From Tautonia rosea (GTDB taxonomy: Bacteria; Planctomycetota; Planctomycetia; Isosphaerales; Isosphaeraceae), in NCBI RefSeq assembly GCF_012958305.1, contig NZ_JABBYO010000005.1, positions 483,015-547,014 on the forward strand: a stretch of DNA of 64,000 bases, in the 5' to 3' direction. Position 1 is the first letter of the stretch; every line of letters begins with the position of its first letter. Shown one piece after another: positions 46,231 through 56,105 of the stretch. The translations under genes were made by a program, and so were the position numbers. Below the pieces are notes generated by a model. That model was not told where the DNA came from. It ran no database searches and saw only the letters and a program-made list of their open reading frames with translations.

Positions 46231-46871
46231 GGGACCGAACCGTTCTCAGTGGGACCGGCCGCTCGGGCCATTTCTGCGAGTTTGGCCACGGCGGCGTGCA
46301 GGCGGGATTTGACCGTGCCCACCGGAATCTTGAGGATTTCGGCGATTTCTCGGTACTTCAGATCCTGGTAGTACGCCAGGATCAACGTCTGGCGAAGACC
46401 TTCGGGGAGCTTGGCGATGCTCTGGCGAACCCATTCCCGGCGCTCCTCGCTCTGCATCTCGACCAGCGGGCCGGGCTCGTCACCCGTCAAGAGATCGATC
46501 AGTGCTCCCGGATCCCGGTCTGCCCCATCGATTCGCTGGTCAAGGCTCACCGTCGGATGACGGCCTGCCTTGCGCAACGCGTCGACGGCCTGATGGGTCG
46601 CGATCGCATAGAGCCAGGGACGCAACGGGCGCCCGTCCTCGTAAAGTCCTCGCTTCAGATGCAACTGAAGAAACGTGTTTTGGAAGACGTCGTCGGCCAA
46701 CGCCCGATCGCCTGTGTACCGGGCAAGATACCGGTACAACTCTCGCTCGTAACGCCGAACCAACTCGTTGAAGTCCTCGGTCTGAGCCTGCTCACGATAC
46801 CGACTCATGAGCATCTCATCCGATTGCTCGGAGAGAGCGTCGGCAATTGCAGGTCCAGTGGCCTTCACCAT
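46227..46871 (-). CDS. ECF sigma factor (sigma-70 family)
   Basis: 214 residues. Region 2 is seen in FNELVRRYERELYRYLARYTGDRALADDVFQNTFLQLH followed by RPLRPWLYAIATHQAVDALRK. Region 4 is in SIAKLPEGLRQTLILAYYQDLKYREIAEILKIPVGTVKSRLHAAVAKL (helix-turn-helix). It redirects RNA polymerase to its own promoters. It overlaps the downstream anti-sigma gene by ATGA. No autoregulated promoter could be recognised in the ~195 bp upstream. Confidence 0.95.
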   Translation of the reverse strand: MVKATGPAIADALSEQSDEMLMSRYREQAQTEDFNELVRRYERELYRYLARYTGDRALADDVFQNTFLQLHLKRGLYEDGRPLRPWLYAIATHQAVDALRKAGRHPTVSLDQRIDGADRDPGALIDLLTGDEPGPLVEMQSEERREWVRQSIAKLPEGLRQTLILAYYQDLKYREIAEILKIPVGTVKSRLHAAVAKLAEMARAAGPTENGSVP

Positions 46872-47066
46872 GATTACGATCGATCCTGCGAGGGAGTTCG
46901 CTCCCGCCGCCCGAAAGTGTGTGGAACAAGGAAAACGGCCGCGATCGGCCCGGCCGATGCGACCGTTGTAGTGCTCTTATTGTTCCGGGAGACCCGCGGC
47001 ACCGTCAAGTCAGACCCACCCGTGGATCGGTCCGACGAATGACGCCCTCCCACCTTGGGTCGACGA

Positions 47067-48530
47067 TCACGCAAAAAGGCCTGAGAGCACCCGGCCACCC
47101 ACATCCGTCAGCCGTTCATCGCGACCGCTGTGCAGGTAGGTCAGGCGCGTATGGTCGAGACCCATCAGGTGGAGGATTGTCGCGTGCAGGTCGTTAATGT
47201 GAGCGTGATCCTCGATGGCATTCATACCGATCTCATCCGTGGCTCCGAAGGTTGTCCCCCCCTGGATCCCGCCACCAGCCATCCACATCGTGAAGCCCTT
47301 CGCGTTGTGGTCGCGTCCTCGGCTCCCCCCTTCACTGACCGGAGTCCGACCGAATTCGCCTCCCCAAATCACGAGGGTCTCGTCGAGCATCCCTCGACGC
47401 TTCAGGTCGGTCAGCAACGCCGACACTGGCTGATCGGTCAGACCGCACATTTTTTCATGGTTGTCGTTCACGTCGCTGTGAGCATCCCACTGCATCGCCA
47501 CGGGACCGCCACCGGAGTAGACCTGAACAAATCGGACCCCTCGCTCAACCAGACGACGGGCCAGCAGGCATCGGGTGCCGAAATCGTTCGTCCTCGGGTG
47601 GTCCAACCCGTAGAGCCGCCGCGTTTCCTCGGTTTCGGTCGAGAGATCGACCGCCTCAGGTGCCTCCGCTTGCATGCGGAACGCGAGTTCGTAGGACGAG
47701 ATCCGGGCCGAGAGTTCGGTATCGACGGGATCAAGGTCGGCCTCGTTCATCGCTCGAAGGAGATCGAGCGTGCGGCGCTGCTGGCCTCTCGAAAATTCGC
47801 CGGTGGCGGGTTGCAGGTCGAGAATCGGCTTCGGTCCCGGCCGGAACAACGTCCCTTGATACGCAGCCGGAAGGAATCCGGCCCCCCAGCACGGGGCTCC
47901 GCCCTCCGGCGTCCCCTCCGGCTGGGCCATAACGACATACGCCGGGAGATTTTCGTTCTCGGTCCCGAGGCCGTAGCCGACCCAACTTCCGAGGCTCGGG
48001 AACCCCATGAAGACCCGCCCGCAGTTCATTTGATAATGCGCCGGGGCGTGGATCACGCTGTCGACCTGACATGATCGGACCAACGCGATGGTATCGGCGT
48101 GTTCCCTCATGTGCGGAACAAGGTCGGACATGTCCATTCCCGACTCGCCATACTTCCCCCAGGTCCGGGTACTTCCCAGGCAAATCGGGTCCGCTTCGAG
48201 AAACTGACTTTCCAGCTTCCCAAAACTCGGCGGCAAGGGCTGACCGTGCAGGCGGTTCAGCTCCGGCTTCGGGTCGAACATGTCGATGTGGCTTGGCCCC
48301 CCGACCATGAACAGGAAGATGCACCGCTTCGCCTTCGGGGCGAAGTGTGGCGCCTTCTCCGCCAGGGGGTTGAGGTTTGCACGACCCTCGTCCGACGCCT
48401 TCGCGTCCCTCTGCAAGAGATCCGCCAGCGCGAGCATCCCGAAGCCCGCCCCGGTCGATTTCAAGAACGCCCGACGATCGATCGGGTGCATCGGTTGCGG
48501 ACCAGGGCATCGGCGGGTCGGTCGCGGCAT
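47067..48530 (-). CDS. DUF1501 family exported protein
   Basis: 487 residues from ATG 48530 (AGGAG ~10 nt upstream); frames further up to 48659 lack family similarity. The Tat-type N-terminus [20 protein letters not shown] is preceded by a basic stretch. Motifs: [73 protein letters not shown] and [16 protein letters not shown]. This is the larger, canonical planctomycete DUF1501 type. It lies 195 bp downstream of its DUF1549/1553 partner. Confidence 0.94.
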   Translation of the reverse strand: MPRPTRRCPGPQPMHPIDRRAFLKSTGAGFGMLALADLLQRDAKASDEGRANLNPLAEKAPHFAPKAKRCIFLFMVGGPSHIDMFDPKPELNRLHGQPLPPSFGKLESQFLEADPICLGSTRTWGKYGESGMDMSDLVPHMREHADTIALVRSCQVDSVIHAPAHYQMNCGRVFMGFPSLGSWVGYGLGTENENLPAYVVMAQPEGTPEGGAPCWGAGFLPAAYQGTLFRPGPKPILDLQPATGEFSRGQQRRTLDLLRAMNEADLDPVDTELSARISSYELAFRMQAEAPEAVDLSTETEETRRLYGLDHPRTNDFGTRCLLARRLVERGVRFVQVYSGGGPVAMQWDAHSDVNDNHEKMCGLTDQPVSALLTDLKRRGMLDETLVIWGGEFGRTPVSEGGSRGRDHNAKGFTMWMAGGGIQGGTTFGATDEIGMNAIEDHAHINDLHATILHLMGLDHTRLTYLHSGRDERLTDVGGRVLSGLFA

Positions 48531-48725
48531 CGAATACCACTCCTGGGGCATTGGAAAACGGTTCAATGATTGGTTCGTCGAGTTCGAAAAACCGTGAGCG
48601 AAGTTCTGTCTCGAAACCTGGGAGAACGTCTGCACCTGTGGGTGTCGCCAACCCGTCAAACGATCGATCGATCGGCTCAGTTCACTCGAACATTCCCGTG
48701 CCTCAAATTGAGGTCCCAGAACAGG

Positions 48726-51137
48726 TCAAGGCACGTACACGAACTCATTCCGGTTCAGCATCGCCAGGGCGAAATCAACCCAGGCCGCTGCCTCGGCTCG
48801 ATCGACGTCCGAGGGCTCCGGAGTTGGAGCCGCCAACGGAGCATCTCCTTCCCGCCGATCCCTGAGCATCTCGGCTTGCGAGTCGATGAAGTCGAGGGCC
48901 TGCCTCAGCTCGTCCTCGCCTGGGGATCGGGACAGGACCAGGCGATAGGTCCGATCGACCCGGGCGGGGGCATCATCCGGCTCGTCGCGAAAGACCCGAC
49001 CGGCGAGTGCCTTGGCGCGGTCGATTGCAAAACTGCTGTTGAGCAGGATCAAGGGCTGAAGCGGGTGGGTACTCACATCCCGGACCGCGCAAGAGGTCTG
49101 CGTGTCTGGGGAGTCGAAGGCATCAAATAACGGGAGCCGGACGTTCCGCTTCCGGTACAGGTAAAGCGATCGTCGAACGTGCTGCGAGGGATCAGGATGT
49201 TCCGGCCAGAGGTCGACTTCCTCCGCCTCGGTGAAGATCAGCTCCTCGACCTCGGGGGGAATCGGTGCTCGAATCCCGGGACCTCCCATCTGAGGGTTCA
49301 ACTCTCCGGTGACGGCGAGCAAATGATCTCGCAGCGATTCGGCCTCCAACCTGCGGCGATCGACGCGAGCAAAGAGAAGATTGTCAGGATCGTCCTCGGC
49401 TTGGCTCTTGAGAACCTCCCTGACGCGGGCCATCTCCTCCGGGTCGTGAACGACCGACCGTCTCGGGTCGGACGCTTGCCGGTAGGTGGCCGAGGTGACG
49501 ATCAGGCGGTGAATCGGCTTCAGCCGCCAGCCGTTGGCAATCAGTTCCGAGGCGAGCCAGTCGAGCAATTCGGGATGAGACGGGTATTCACCCCTGACTC
49601 CGAAATCGCTCGGCGAGGCGACGATCCCTCGGCCCAGGTGATGCTGCCAGAGTCGGTTCACGATCACCCGGGCGGTCAGAGGGTTCTCCGGCCGGGTCAT
49701 CCACTGGGCCAGCGCCGTTCGCCGTCCGGTCCGTCCGTCGATCGGCTCGACCCCATCGGCAAAGGCGTCCGGTTCCATGTTCGCCAGCACGACTCCGAGC
49801 GGACGAGGCTCAACCTTTGGTCCAAGGTTGTACGGATCTCCCCGGCGATAGACGAACGTCTCCGGAGCCGCAACGGCCTCTTCGTCCTTCGGTTCGGCCA
49901 GGGCCATGACCCTGGCAGGAGGAGGTGGCAGCGTCTGCTCCAACTCGAAGATGGCCCGTTTCAAACGCTCTCGTTCGGCGTGATCTTCCGGATTCTCCGC
50001 CACGGCCTCGGCGAGTTCTTCCCAGGGAATATTGAGCGCACGTTGAGCTCCGGCCGCCATTTTTTTCTGAATGGGTGTGCGATCCTCCTCCGGAATCTCC
50101 AGCACGGCCCGTTCGTCATCCGTGAGGTTGGCCTTCTTGACGGCCAGGAGTGCGGCCCGATACGGGGCTTCCAGGGTTGCCTTGGCCTCCTTCAAGGGTT
50201 GGGTCTTTGCGGCCACCGCGTCTTCGGCCGCCTTGTAGGCCGCGCGTTCGGCCTCTGTTGCGACGGGAATCTCGACCATCTCGGCGGCCTCGAAGAAGGC
50301 CTGGAGCCGGTAGTAGTCGGTCGTCGGGATGGCGTCGAATTTGTGATCATGGCACTTGGCGCACCCGATTGTCAGTCCCATGAAGACCGACCCCACGGTC
50401 CCCGTCACTCCCGACAGTTCCGATTGTCTGCGGACCTTTGGGTCAATATTCCCTCCCACCACTTCCCGAGGGCCGCATCGGCCAAACCCGGTGGCGATCA
50501 GGGCAAACTCGTCGTCCGGAGCCAGTTCATCGCCGGCCAGTTGCAAGGAGAGGAATCGGTCGTAAGGCAGATCATCGTTCAGCGCCGACACAACCCAGTC
50601 CCGGTATCGCCAGGCATCGGGGCGATCGGCATCCAGCTCGAAGCCATTCGAGTCGGCATAGTGGGCCAGGTCGAGCCAGTGCTGCGCCCATCGCTCTCCA
50701 AAGCTAGGCCGTTCGAGCAAGGATTCTACCAAACGCTCGTAGGCATCGGGCCGATCGTCCTCAAGGAAGGACTCCACCTCGTCGGGAGTCGGCGGCAACC
50801 CCGTCAGGTCGAAGGTCAAACGACGAATCAAGCTGATGCGGTCGGCTTCCGGTGAGGGCTCAAATTCCAGAGCCTCGATCTCTGCCAGGATGAAGCGGTC
50901 AATCGGATTGCGAATCCACGAGCGATTCCCGACGTCCGGCGGATCGGGACGCTCGACCGGTACATAAGCCCAGTGCGTTCGCTGTTCTCGCGAAAACGAC
51001 TCGGCAGGAGCCACTTCGGTTGTAGTGTCCGAATGAACCGCCGTGACTCCAGGGGCAATGCAGACGCCGAGCAATCCGACCAGGATCAGACTCAGTCCGT
51101 TTCGATTCCCTCGCCTGGGGTGGCGATCGAGGCGCAT
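48726..51137 (-). CDS. DUF1549/DUF1553 exported protein
   Basis: 803 residues from ATG 51137 (GGAG, 7-nt spacer); the frame is open to 51227. A signal peptide covers about 14-34 (LSLILVGLLGVCIAPGVTA). There is no CxxCH cytochrome domain before DUF1549, unlike the gene at 11056-14046. DUF1549: LIRRLTFDLTGLPPTPDEV, HWLDLAHYADSNGFELD, GCAKCHDHKFD. Coiled-coil-like charged region (about 305-400). DUF1553: NRLWQHHLGRGIVASPSDFG and the C-terminal NSSFAIDRAKALAGRV. Pairs with the DUF1501 gene downstream. Confidence 0.94.
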   Translation of the reverse strand: MRLDRHPRRGNRNGLSLILVGLLGVCIAPGVTAVHSDTTTEVAPAESFSREQRTHWAYVPVERPDPPDVGNRSWIRNPIDRFILAEIEALEFEPSPEADRISLIRRLTFDLTGLPPTPDEVESFLEDDRPDAYERLVESLLERPSFGERWAQHWLDLAHYADSNGFELDADRPDAWRYRDWVVSALNDDLPYDRFLSLQLAGDELAPDDEFALIATGFGRCGPREVVGGNIDPKVRRQSELSGVTGTVGSVFMGLTIGCAKCHDHKFDAIPTTDYYRLQAFFEAAEMVEIPVATEAERAAYKAAEDAVAAKTQPLKEAKATLEAPYRAALLAVKKANLTDDERAVLEIPEEDRTPIQKKMAAGAQRALNIPWEELAEAVAENPEDHAERERLKRAIFELEQTLPPPPARVMALAEPKDEEAVAAPETFVYRRGDPYNLGPKVEPRPLGVVLANMEPDAFADGVEPIDGRTGRRTALAQWMTRPENPLTARVIVNRLWQHHLGRGIVASPSDFGVRGEYPSHPELLDWLASELIANGWRLKPIHRLIVTSATYRQASDPRRSVVHDPEEMARVREVLKSQAEDDPDNLLFARVDRRRLEAESLRDHLLAVTGELNPQMGGPGIRAPIPPEVEELIFTEAEEVDLWPEHPDPSQHVRRSLYLYRKRNVRLPLFDAFDSPDTQTSCAVRDVSTHPLQPLILLNSSFAIDRAKALAGRVFRDEPDDAPARVDRTYRLVLSRSPGEDELRQALDFIDSQAEMLRDRREGDAPLAAPTPEPSDVDRAEAAAWVDFALAMLNRNEFVYVP

Positions 51138-51921
51138 GGGCCATCTCCGAGGGCGTAACGAGCGGGGAGAATGCGGGCTGATGGGGAGGGACATCGCCCG
51201 GCTGGATGAATCCTTCACGCGGAACAAGCGAGACTCGATTCTCCCTTATTGTGACGGCCAATCCCCCGCTCGCCAAGCGCCGAGTTCAGACAACCCCTGG
51301 TGCCTTCGAAAAAAATCGGATGGTTCTGAGCCGATCGGCCCCGAGGTCTTCGATTCACGATTGAGGGAAACAATGGCTTCATCCCCACACTGGGACACCC
51401 CGAGCGGATCAATCTCTTCATCACTCGCGAGAATCGCGCTCGCCTCCCTGTCTCGAAGCGATTCTCAATCGGTGTTTGATCTTATGAATTTCGATCGCAG
51501 TCGAGTTCCACAACACCTGTAAGGTCTCAAACGGCCAACCCACACGACTCAATAAACTTAAGCCTCTAGCCAAAACAACTTACGCTACGAGAGCCTCAAC
51601 GAGGCCGCAAGCGAGAAACCTGGTTCTTCTGGCTCCCGAAACACCTGTTCGATACCGCGTCACGACGATTTTCACATCACGGAACGAAGCCAAAATGTGC
51701 GAAGAAACCTTCGTGAGGAAAAGAGTTTGCGCTCAATGAATCACGCGCTCCTGGGCGTTCCCGACGAGGCTCGACCGGGATGACTTCAACCCGAGTTTCT
51801 CCCCAAAGCCTGTCTTTGGGCCGATCACCCCGAGCAACGGTGGCAACTGGGTCGGTTGCCCCGTAAGATTTCATGATGACGCGAAGATTGACATCCCTTC
51901 ATGGTGAACTGATCGCCGTTC
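51138..51921. other. 784-bp divergent gap without recognised genes
   Basis: Between the leftward DUF1549 start and the rightward zinc-ribbon gene. Short frames are shadow-like. The stretch 51530-51600 is locally A/T-rich (around ACTCAATAAACTTAAG) and may contain promoters. I see no hairpin, repeat or RNA gene that I can defend. Confidence 0.4.
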
Positions 51922-52911
51922 ATGGCTGACTCCTTCCAATCCGAAACCGGACCGGCCTCACTTCTGGCGACTCGACGAGCGTTGCTTATGCTCTCGACCG
52001 TCGTCCGACTGGGTCTGATGGCCGTAGGGCTGGGCCTCGTTCTCGACCGCACGCAGACTCTGCTCTCAGACATGCAGCTCACCTGGGGAGAGCGAGTTGT
52101 CATGGGGATCGCTCTGATCGCCTACGGGGGCGGATTTGCCCTGGCAGGCTGGGTTGCAGATCGCTTGCTGAAGGCCCTTGCAGAGCTAATCGCCCTGATG
52201 GTTGATCAGGCTGAGTCGGCCGCAACGACCGTTCGATTGATCGAACGTGAGGTCGCGCCCAGTCTGGCCCGAATTGCGCTGGCGGTTGAACGGATTTCGA
52301 CTAACCCTGGCTCGGGGCCAGATCGGACCATCGACCAACGGCGAGCAATCGCCGTCGCCGGGGTCCGGCAGGCTATTGATGAGGGGCGTTGGGAGCGCGC
52401 TGATCGGCTCATCGCAAGTCTCAGAAGAGACTTCCCAGACACTCCCGAGGCCGACGAGTTAACCGAGGATGTATCCCAGGGGCGTCAGCAGGCGATCCAT
52501 GATCTGAAAGGACGTCTCGAGGCGGCTCGGGCCGTCAACGATCCTGATCAGGTTCTGACGTATCGCGATGAGTTGACGCTCCATCTCCGAGGAGAGGAGC
52601 TCAAAACGCTCGATCGCCAGGTCGTCGGCTGGTTAATCATGCTAATCCAGAAACGGCTCCGGGCGGGAGGCGTGCAGGCCGAGGTGGTCGAGCTTGCTGC
52701 GCGAACTGCCCAGAGCTTTGGTGATACCCCTGAGGGGGCAAGCCTGCAGGCTTCCTTGCCGACCCTGCGACGCAGCGCGGGCCTCTGCCCGAGGTGTTCC
52801 CGAGCCTATACCGGCACCGAAGATGCGTGTCCCGAGTGCCTCCGAACGGTTTCGAGACGAACCATTGCTTCTTCCTCGATCGGGTCCCCCGCCCCGGAGG
52901 ATGCTCCATGA
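51922..52911 (+). CDS. Hypothetical membrane protein with C-terminal zinc ribbon
   Basis: 329 residues. Two transmembrane helices lie near 20-42 and 58-82, followed by a long helical cytosolic or coiled region (IEREVAPSLARIALAVERIS..., LEAARAVNDPDQVLTYRDEL). At the C-terminus is a CPRCSRAYTGTEDACPECL zinc ribbon. No named family is recognised. The stop overlaps the next gene's start by ATGA, and the next gene also has a CxxC zinc element, so the two probably work together at the membrane. Confidence 0.75.
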   Translation: MADSFQSETGPASLLATRRALLMLSTVVRLGLMAVGLGLVLDRTQTLLSDMQLTWGERVVMGIALIAYGGGFALAGWVADRLLKALAELIALMVDQAESAATTVRLIEREVAPSLARIALAVERISTNPGSGPDRTIDQRRAIAVAGVRQAIDEGRWERADRLIASLRRDFPDTPEADELTEDVSQGRQQAIHDLKGRLEAARAVNDPDQVLTYRDELTLHLRGEELKTLDRQVVGWLIMLIQKRLRAGGVQAEVVELAARTAQSFGDTPEGASLQASLPTLRRSAGLCPRCSRAYTGTEDACPECLRTVSRRTIASSSIGSPAPEDAP

Positions 52912-54059
52912 AGATTCGACAATCATGCCCTCATTGCCTGGCCACGTTTCTGGTCACCGATGAACGACTCGGCCAACTCGTCTCATGCCCGAAGTGCGGC
53001 CTGACGTCACGAATGCCCGCGACCCTCGGGGAGGCCGCTCAGGACTCGACGACCAGCGTTTCTAGAGAGCCCGCTTCCGCCTCGGTCCTGATCACTCCTC
53101 ACAGCATGGAGGCCGAAGAGGCTCAGCCCTCGACGACCCAACGTCGGAAGCGTCTGATTCCTTTCCTGCTTGGAGCGGTCGGCGGCCTCCTGCTCGCGGC
53201 CTTGATCTTCTGGCCGATCCTCCGCACGACAGCCCCGGATCGTCCGGAACCTCTAGAGGGTGCCGGTCCGATCAACCCCGTCGAGCGAACGGCCCGAACC
53301 TTTCTCGAAGCACTCGTTGCGAACGATGTCGAGACCATCGATCGCCTCTCAGTCCAGAACGATCCGCCATTGATCGCCTCTTTCGAGGATGTTCAGCGCG
53401 ATCCGAGCGAAGACGAGACCATTCGAGGATCGTTTGCCCCCCTGGCTCAATTGAATGATCGAATCGCTTCGACCTACATCTACGACCCAGAGATCAAACG
53501 CTTCCGCAATGCCAACCCACTTGGGGTCGCGGCCAATTTCATGGATGAGGCCGAACGGCTCAAGGAGGAGAACGAGGCCGGGGACATCTATTCCCGGATT
53601 GCCGGTGGCACGGCTGACGAGCAACTCGACGCCGCCGTCGAATTCGCGGAACAATTCGTCAAGTTGACGCAGAACACCCTGCCTCGTAAAGAGTTGGTAC
53701 CAACCTATTCCCAGCTTGTCGAGGACGCCGATCCTCCCCTTCCCCCCGACGCCGAAGCCCTCGCTCTGAACTTCGGTGAGGATACGGCGACCTGGGAGGA
53801 GTTGCTGGGACGGCCCTTCTTCACGATTGGGGCCGACGGCCCCTTCATCCTTGATCGGGCTCAGGCGGTTGCGACGATTCAGGACCGGCTGGCATCACCC
53901 GGGGCTCCACCACGCCGGTTGCGGCTTGAGCTGGTTCGGTTCCGCCTCGATGCCATCGACACGGGCTGGAAGATTATCTCCGCTCGTCGGGACGATGCCG
54001 AATCGGTGACCGATTCGTCCGATTCATTTCGCTCTCCTGGACTCGAGGAGGGCCCCTGA
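52908..54059 (+). CDS. Zinc-ribbon, single-TM hypothetical protein
   Basis: 383 residues from ATG 52908, overlapping the previous stop by 4 nt. The N-terminal 31 residues are a MJ0042-type zinc finger (CPHC...CPKCG), then a Ser/Thr-rich linker, one transmembrane helix (about 84-106, LIPFLLGAVGGLLLAALIFW) and a ~270-residue outer domain containing NPVERTARTFLEALVANDVE, which is like SnoaL/NTF2-type folds. The zinc finger would face the cytoplasm. Function unknown; same transcript as the preceding gene. Confidence 0.75.
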   Translation: MKIRQSCPHCLATFLVTDERLGQLVSCPKCGLTSRMPATLGEAAQDSTTSVSREPASASVLITPHSMEAEEAQPSTTQRRKRLIPFLLGAVGGLLLAALIFWPILRTTAPDRPEPLEGAGPINPVERTARTFLEALVANDVETIDRLSVQNDPPLIASFEDVQRDPSEDETIRGSFAPLAQLNDRIASTYIYDPEIKRFRNANPLGVAANFMDEAERLKEENEAGDIYSRIAGGTADEQLDAAVEFAEQFVKLTQNTLPRKELVPTYSQLVEDADPPLPPDAEALALNFGEDTATWEELLGRPFFTIGADGPFILDRAQAVATIQDRLASPGAPPRRLRLELVRFRLDAIDTGWKIISARRDDAESVTDSSDSFRSPGLEEGP

Positions 54060-54280
54060 AACGCCGTCGAGACCGGAATCGCGGGGATGACCGGAAGGTT
54101 CCGGTCACTCCGAGAGGCTCGGAAACTTGACCGGCCCCAAGTCGTCGGCTACGTATCCTTGTCACGGTTCACGATTGCGATCCCAAAGATCCCTCTGGTT
54201 CCTCCTGGACCAGATCCTCTCGATGGACCTGTCGCCACCTCACCCCGACCCGACCCGATTGCCGCAGAGGACTCGTCCCC

Positions 54281-55939
54281 ATGATTCGCCGACTCGCGCT
54301 GGCCTGGGCGGCCCTCGGCACCCTGGCCCTGGCCGTACCCGCCGATGGCCAGCCCATTGATACCCATCGGATTCTTCCTGACCGGACTGCCCTGGGGCGT
54401 CTGGGTCTGGAACGGTCCTGGTTTGCGACCGTTCCGCTGCAACCTGGGCTGGAACAGGTCGATCACCTCAGCCTGACGACCGACGGGACGCAAATCTTCG
54501 CTCAAACGACCGAAGCGAACCTTTATTGTTACGATGCCGAAACCGGCCGGATGCTCTGGACGGCAAACCTTGGCCCCGCCAGCGGTCTCGCTCAGGACGT
54601 GGGGACAAACTCCAAGTTGGCATTCGCGACCAACGGAAATTACATCTATGCCCTCGATCGCGCAACCGGCCGTCAGGTCTGGATTGAGCGAATGGAAGCC
54701 AATGCGGCGTCTCCGATCGTGGCCACGGATGAGCTTGTCTTTATTGGCGAATCCAATGGCAAGTTACTTGCGTTCTCGTTGGTTCCCGCTGAGGATTCGC
54801 GATTCCAGAAGCAAACAGGGGCTCCGGGCGGCTTTGCCTGGAATTTCTCGACCAATGGCCCGATCACGGCAGAACCAGTTGCCACGCAGTTTGTCGTCGC
54901 TTTTGCCTCGACCGGAGGGCGTCTATACGTCTCGCGTTACGACCCGCCTTCGGTTTTGCACCGTTCTCAGAACATCGGTCCTCTGGCCGCTTCGATGGGA
55001 ACCTACGGGACTGGTCCGGAAAGTCTTCTCGTCGTTCCATCGTTGAATCACAACCTCTACGGAATCAACCTGTTTACCGGCGAGCAGAAGTGGGTCTTCC
55101 CTGCCCGTTCTCCAATCTCCGCACAGCCGCTGGTCGGAGGTGGCGATGTGACGTTAACCCGTCGTGTTCCCGAACGGCGAACCCGGACCATCATTGGCAC
55201 TGATCTCAGACCTTACGAGCAGGAATACACCGAGATCGTCGAGCAAGAGGAAGTCTTGCCAATGCCCCCGACGATTTACGTTCTTTGCGATCTCGGCGAC
55301 CTGTACGCGGTCGACCCAGAGTCCGGCGAATCACGATGGACCTCCCCCGTTCCCATCCCCGGAACTGAGCAAGAGCAGGTCGATCCTCGAACCGGTCGTA
55401 CCGTTGTGGTTCCCGGGTCGGCGCAGTTGGTGACCAACCCGTCGACCGGCGAACCCATAACGAAACCTCGGAGCGTGCAGACTGGGGCCGAGCAGATTCT
55501 CGCCCTCTCTCCCTCTCGTGTCTATCTTTTAAGCGAGTATGGGGATCTGGCGATCGTTGATCGTGAATCCGGTGATCTCGTTGCTGGTCCTTCGGCAACG
55601 TATCAGAGAGCTGGCGTCGATCTTCGTCGCTACGCAGTCACCACGACCAACGATTCGCACGATCGCATTTACCTGGCCAGCCCTCATGGGTCGATCATCT
55701 GCCTTCGGGAGTTCGGCTCGACCTCTCCGATTCCGCTTCGGGCCGCCTCGACCACTCCGTTTGGTTTCCTTCGAGACGAGGAAGGGTCGACCACAACTCC
55801 CCCGCCGGTCCCTGTCGCTCCGTTCGGAAATGACCCAATACCGGACAACCCCGACGAGGGAGTGGAAAACGATAACCCCTTCGACGTCGGATTCGGGGCT
55901 CGCCCCTTGCCCCGAACCATCGCGACTCAACGGCGATAA
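54281..55939 (+). CDS. Exported PQQ-type beta-propeller protein
   Basis: 552 residues. Signal peptide 1-25 (LALAWAALGTLALAVPADG). Repeats of the PQQ/WD-like type recur: LYCYDAETGRMLWTANLG, YIYALDRATGRQVWIERME, LYGINLFTGEQKWVFPAR, LYAVDPESGESRWTSPVP and LAIVDRESGDLVAGPS. Similar to BamB-like propellers but longer, with a Pro-rich C-terminus (TPPPVPVAP). It follows the zinc-ribbon pair by 221 bp and is terminated by a long hairpin. Role unknown, likely envelope. Confidence 0.87.
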   Translation: MIRRLALAWAALGTLALAVPADGQPIDTHRILPDRTALGRLGLERSWFATVPLQPGLEQVDHLSLTTDGTQIFAQTTEANLYCYDAETGRMLWTANLGPASGLAQDVGTNSKLAFATNGNYIYALDRATGRQVWIERMEANAASPIVATDELVFIGESNGKLLAFSLVPAEDSRFQKQTGAPGGFAWNFSTNGPITAEPVATQFVVAFASTGGRLYVSRYDPPSVLHRSQNIGPLAASMGTYGTGPESLLVVPSLNHNLYGINLFTGEQKWVFPARSPISAQPLVGGGDVTLTRRVPERRTRTIIGTDLRPYEQEYTEIVEQEEVLPMPPTIYVLCDLGDLYAVDPESGESRWTSPVPIPGTEQEQVDPRTGRTVVVPGSAQLVTNPSTGEPITKPRSVQTGAEQILALSPSRVYLLSEYGDLAIVDRESGDLVAGPSATYQRAGVDLRRYAVTTTNDSHDRIYLASPHGSIICLREFGSTSPIPLRAASTTPFGFLRDEEGSTTTPPPVPVAPFGNDPIPDNPDEGVENDNPFDVGFGARPLPRTIATQRR

Positions 55940-55992
55940 TCTTTCGCGACATTCGGTCGGGTTGGATACGTTCCATTCCCCTTTTTTTTCTA

Positions 55993-56031
55993 GAATTCGG
56001 GAAGGCCGTTGGGCCTTTCCGAATTCCTTTT
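55993..56031 (+). terminator. Rho-independent terminator after propeller gene
   Basis: A 15-bp stem (55993-56007 with 56012-56026, one G-T pair) has a 4-nt loop, followed by CTTTT. It is preceded by a run of eight T, so on the minus strand it could also terminate leftward transcripts. Confidence 0.75.
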
Positions 56032-56105
56032 GCGCATCTGATCCTCAAGGCCGATCATGACGATGCGATTGGCAGAGGATCGAGTTGAAGAGGCCCCGAA
56101 TCGCG

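Noticed and set aside
49179..50855. 558-codon open frame on the plus strand
   Set aside because: Antisense to the DUF1549/1553 gene, which has unmistakable motifs; shadow.
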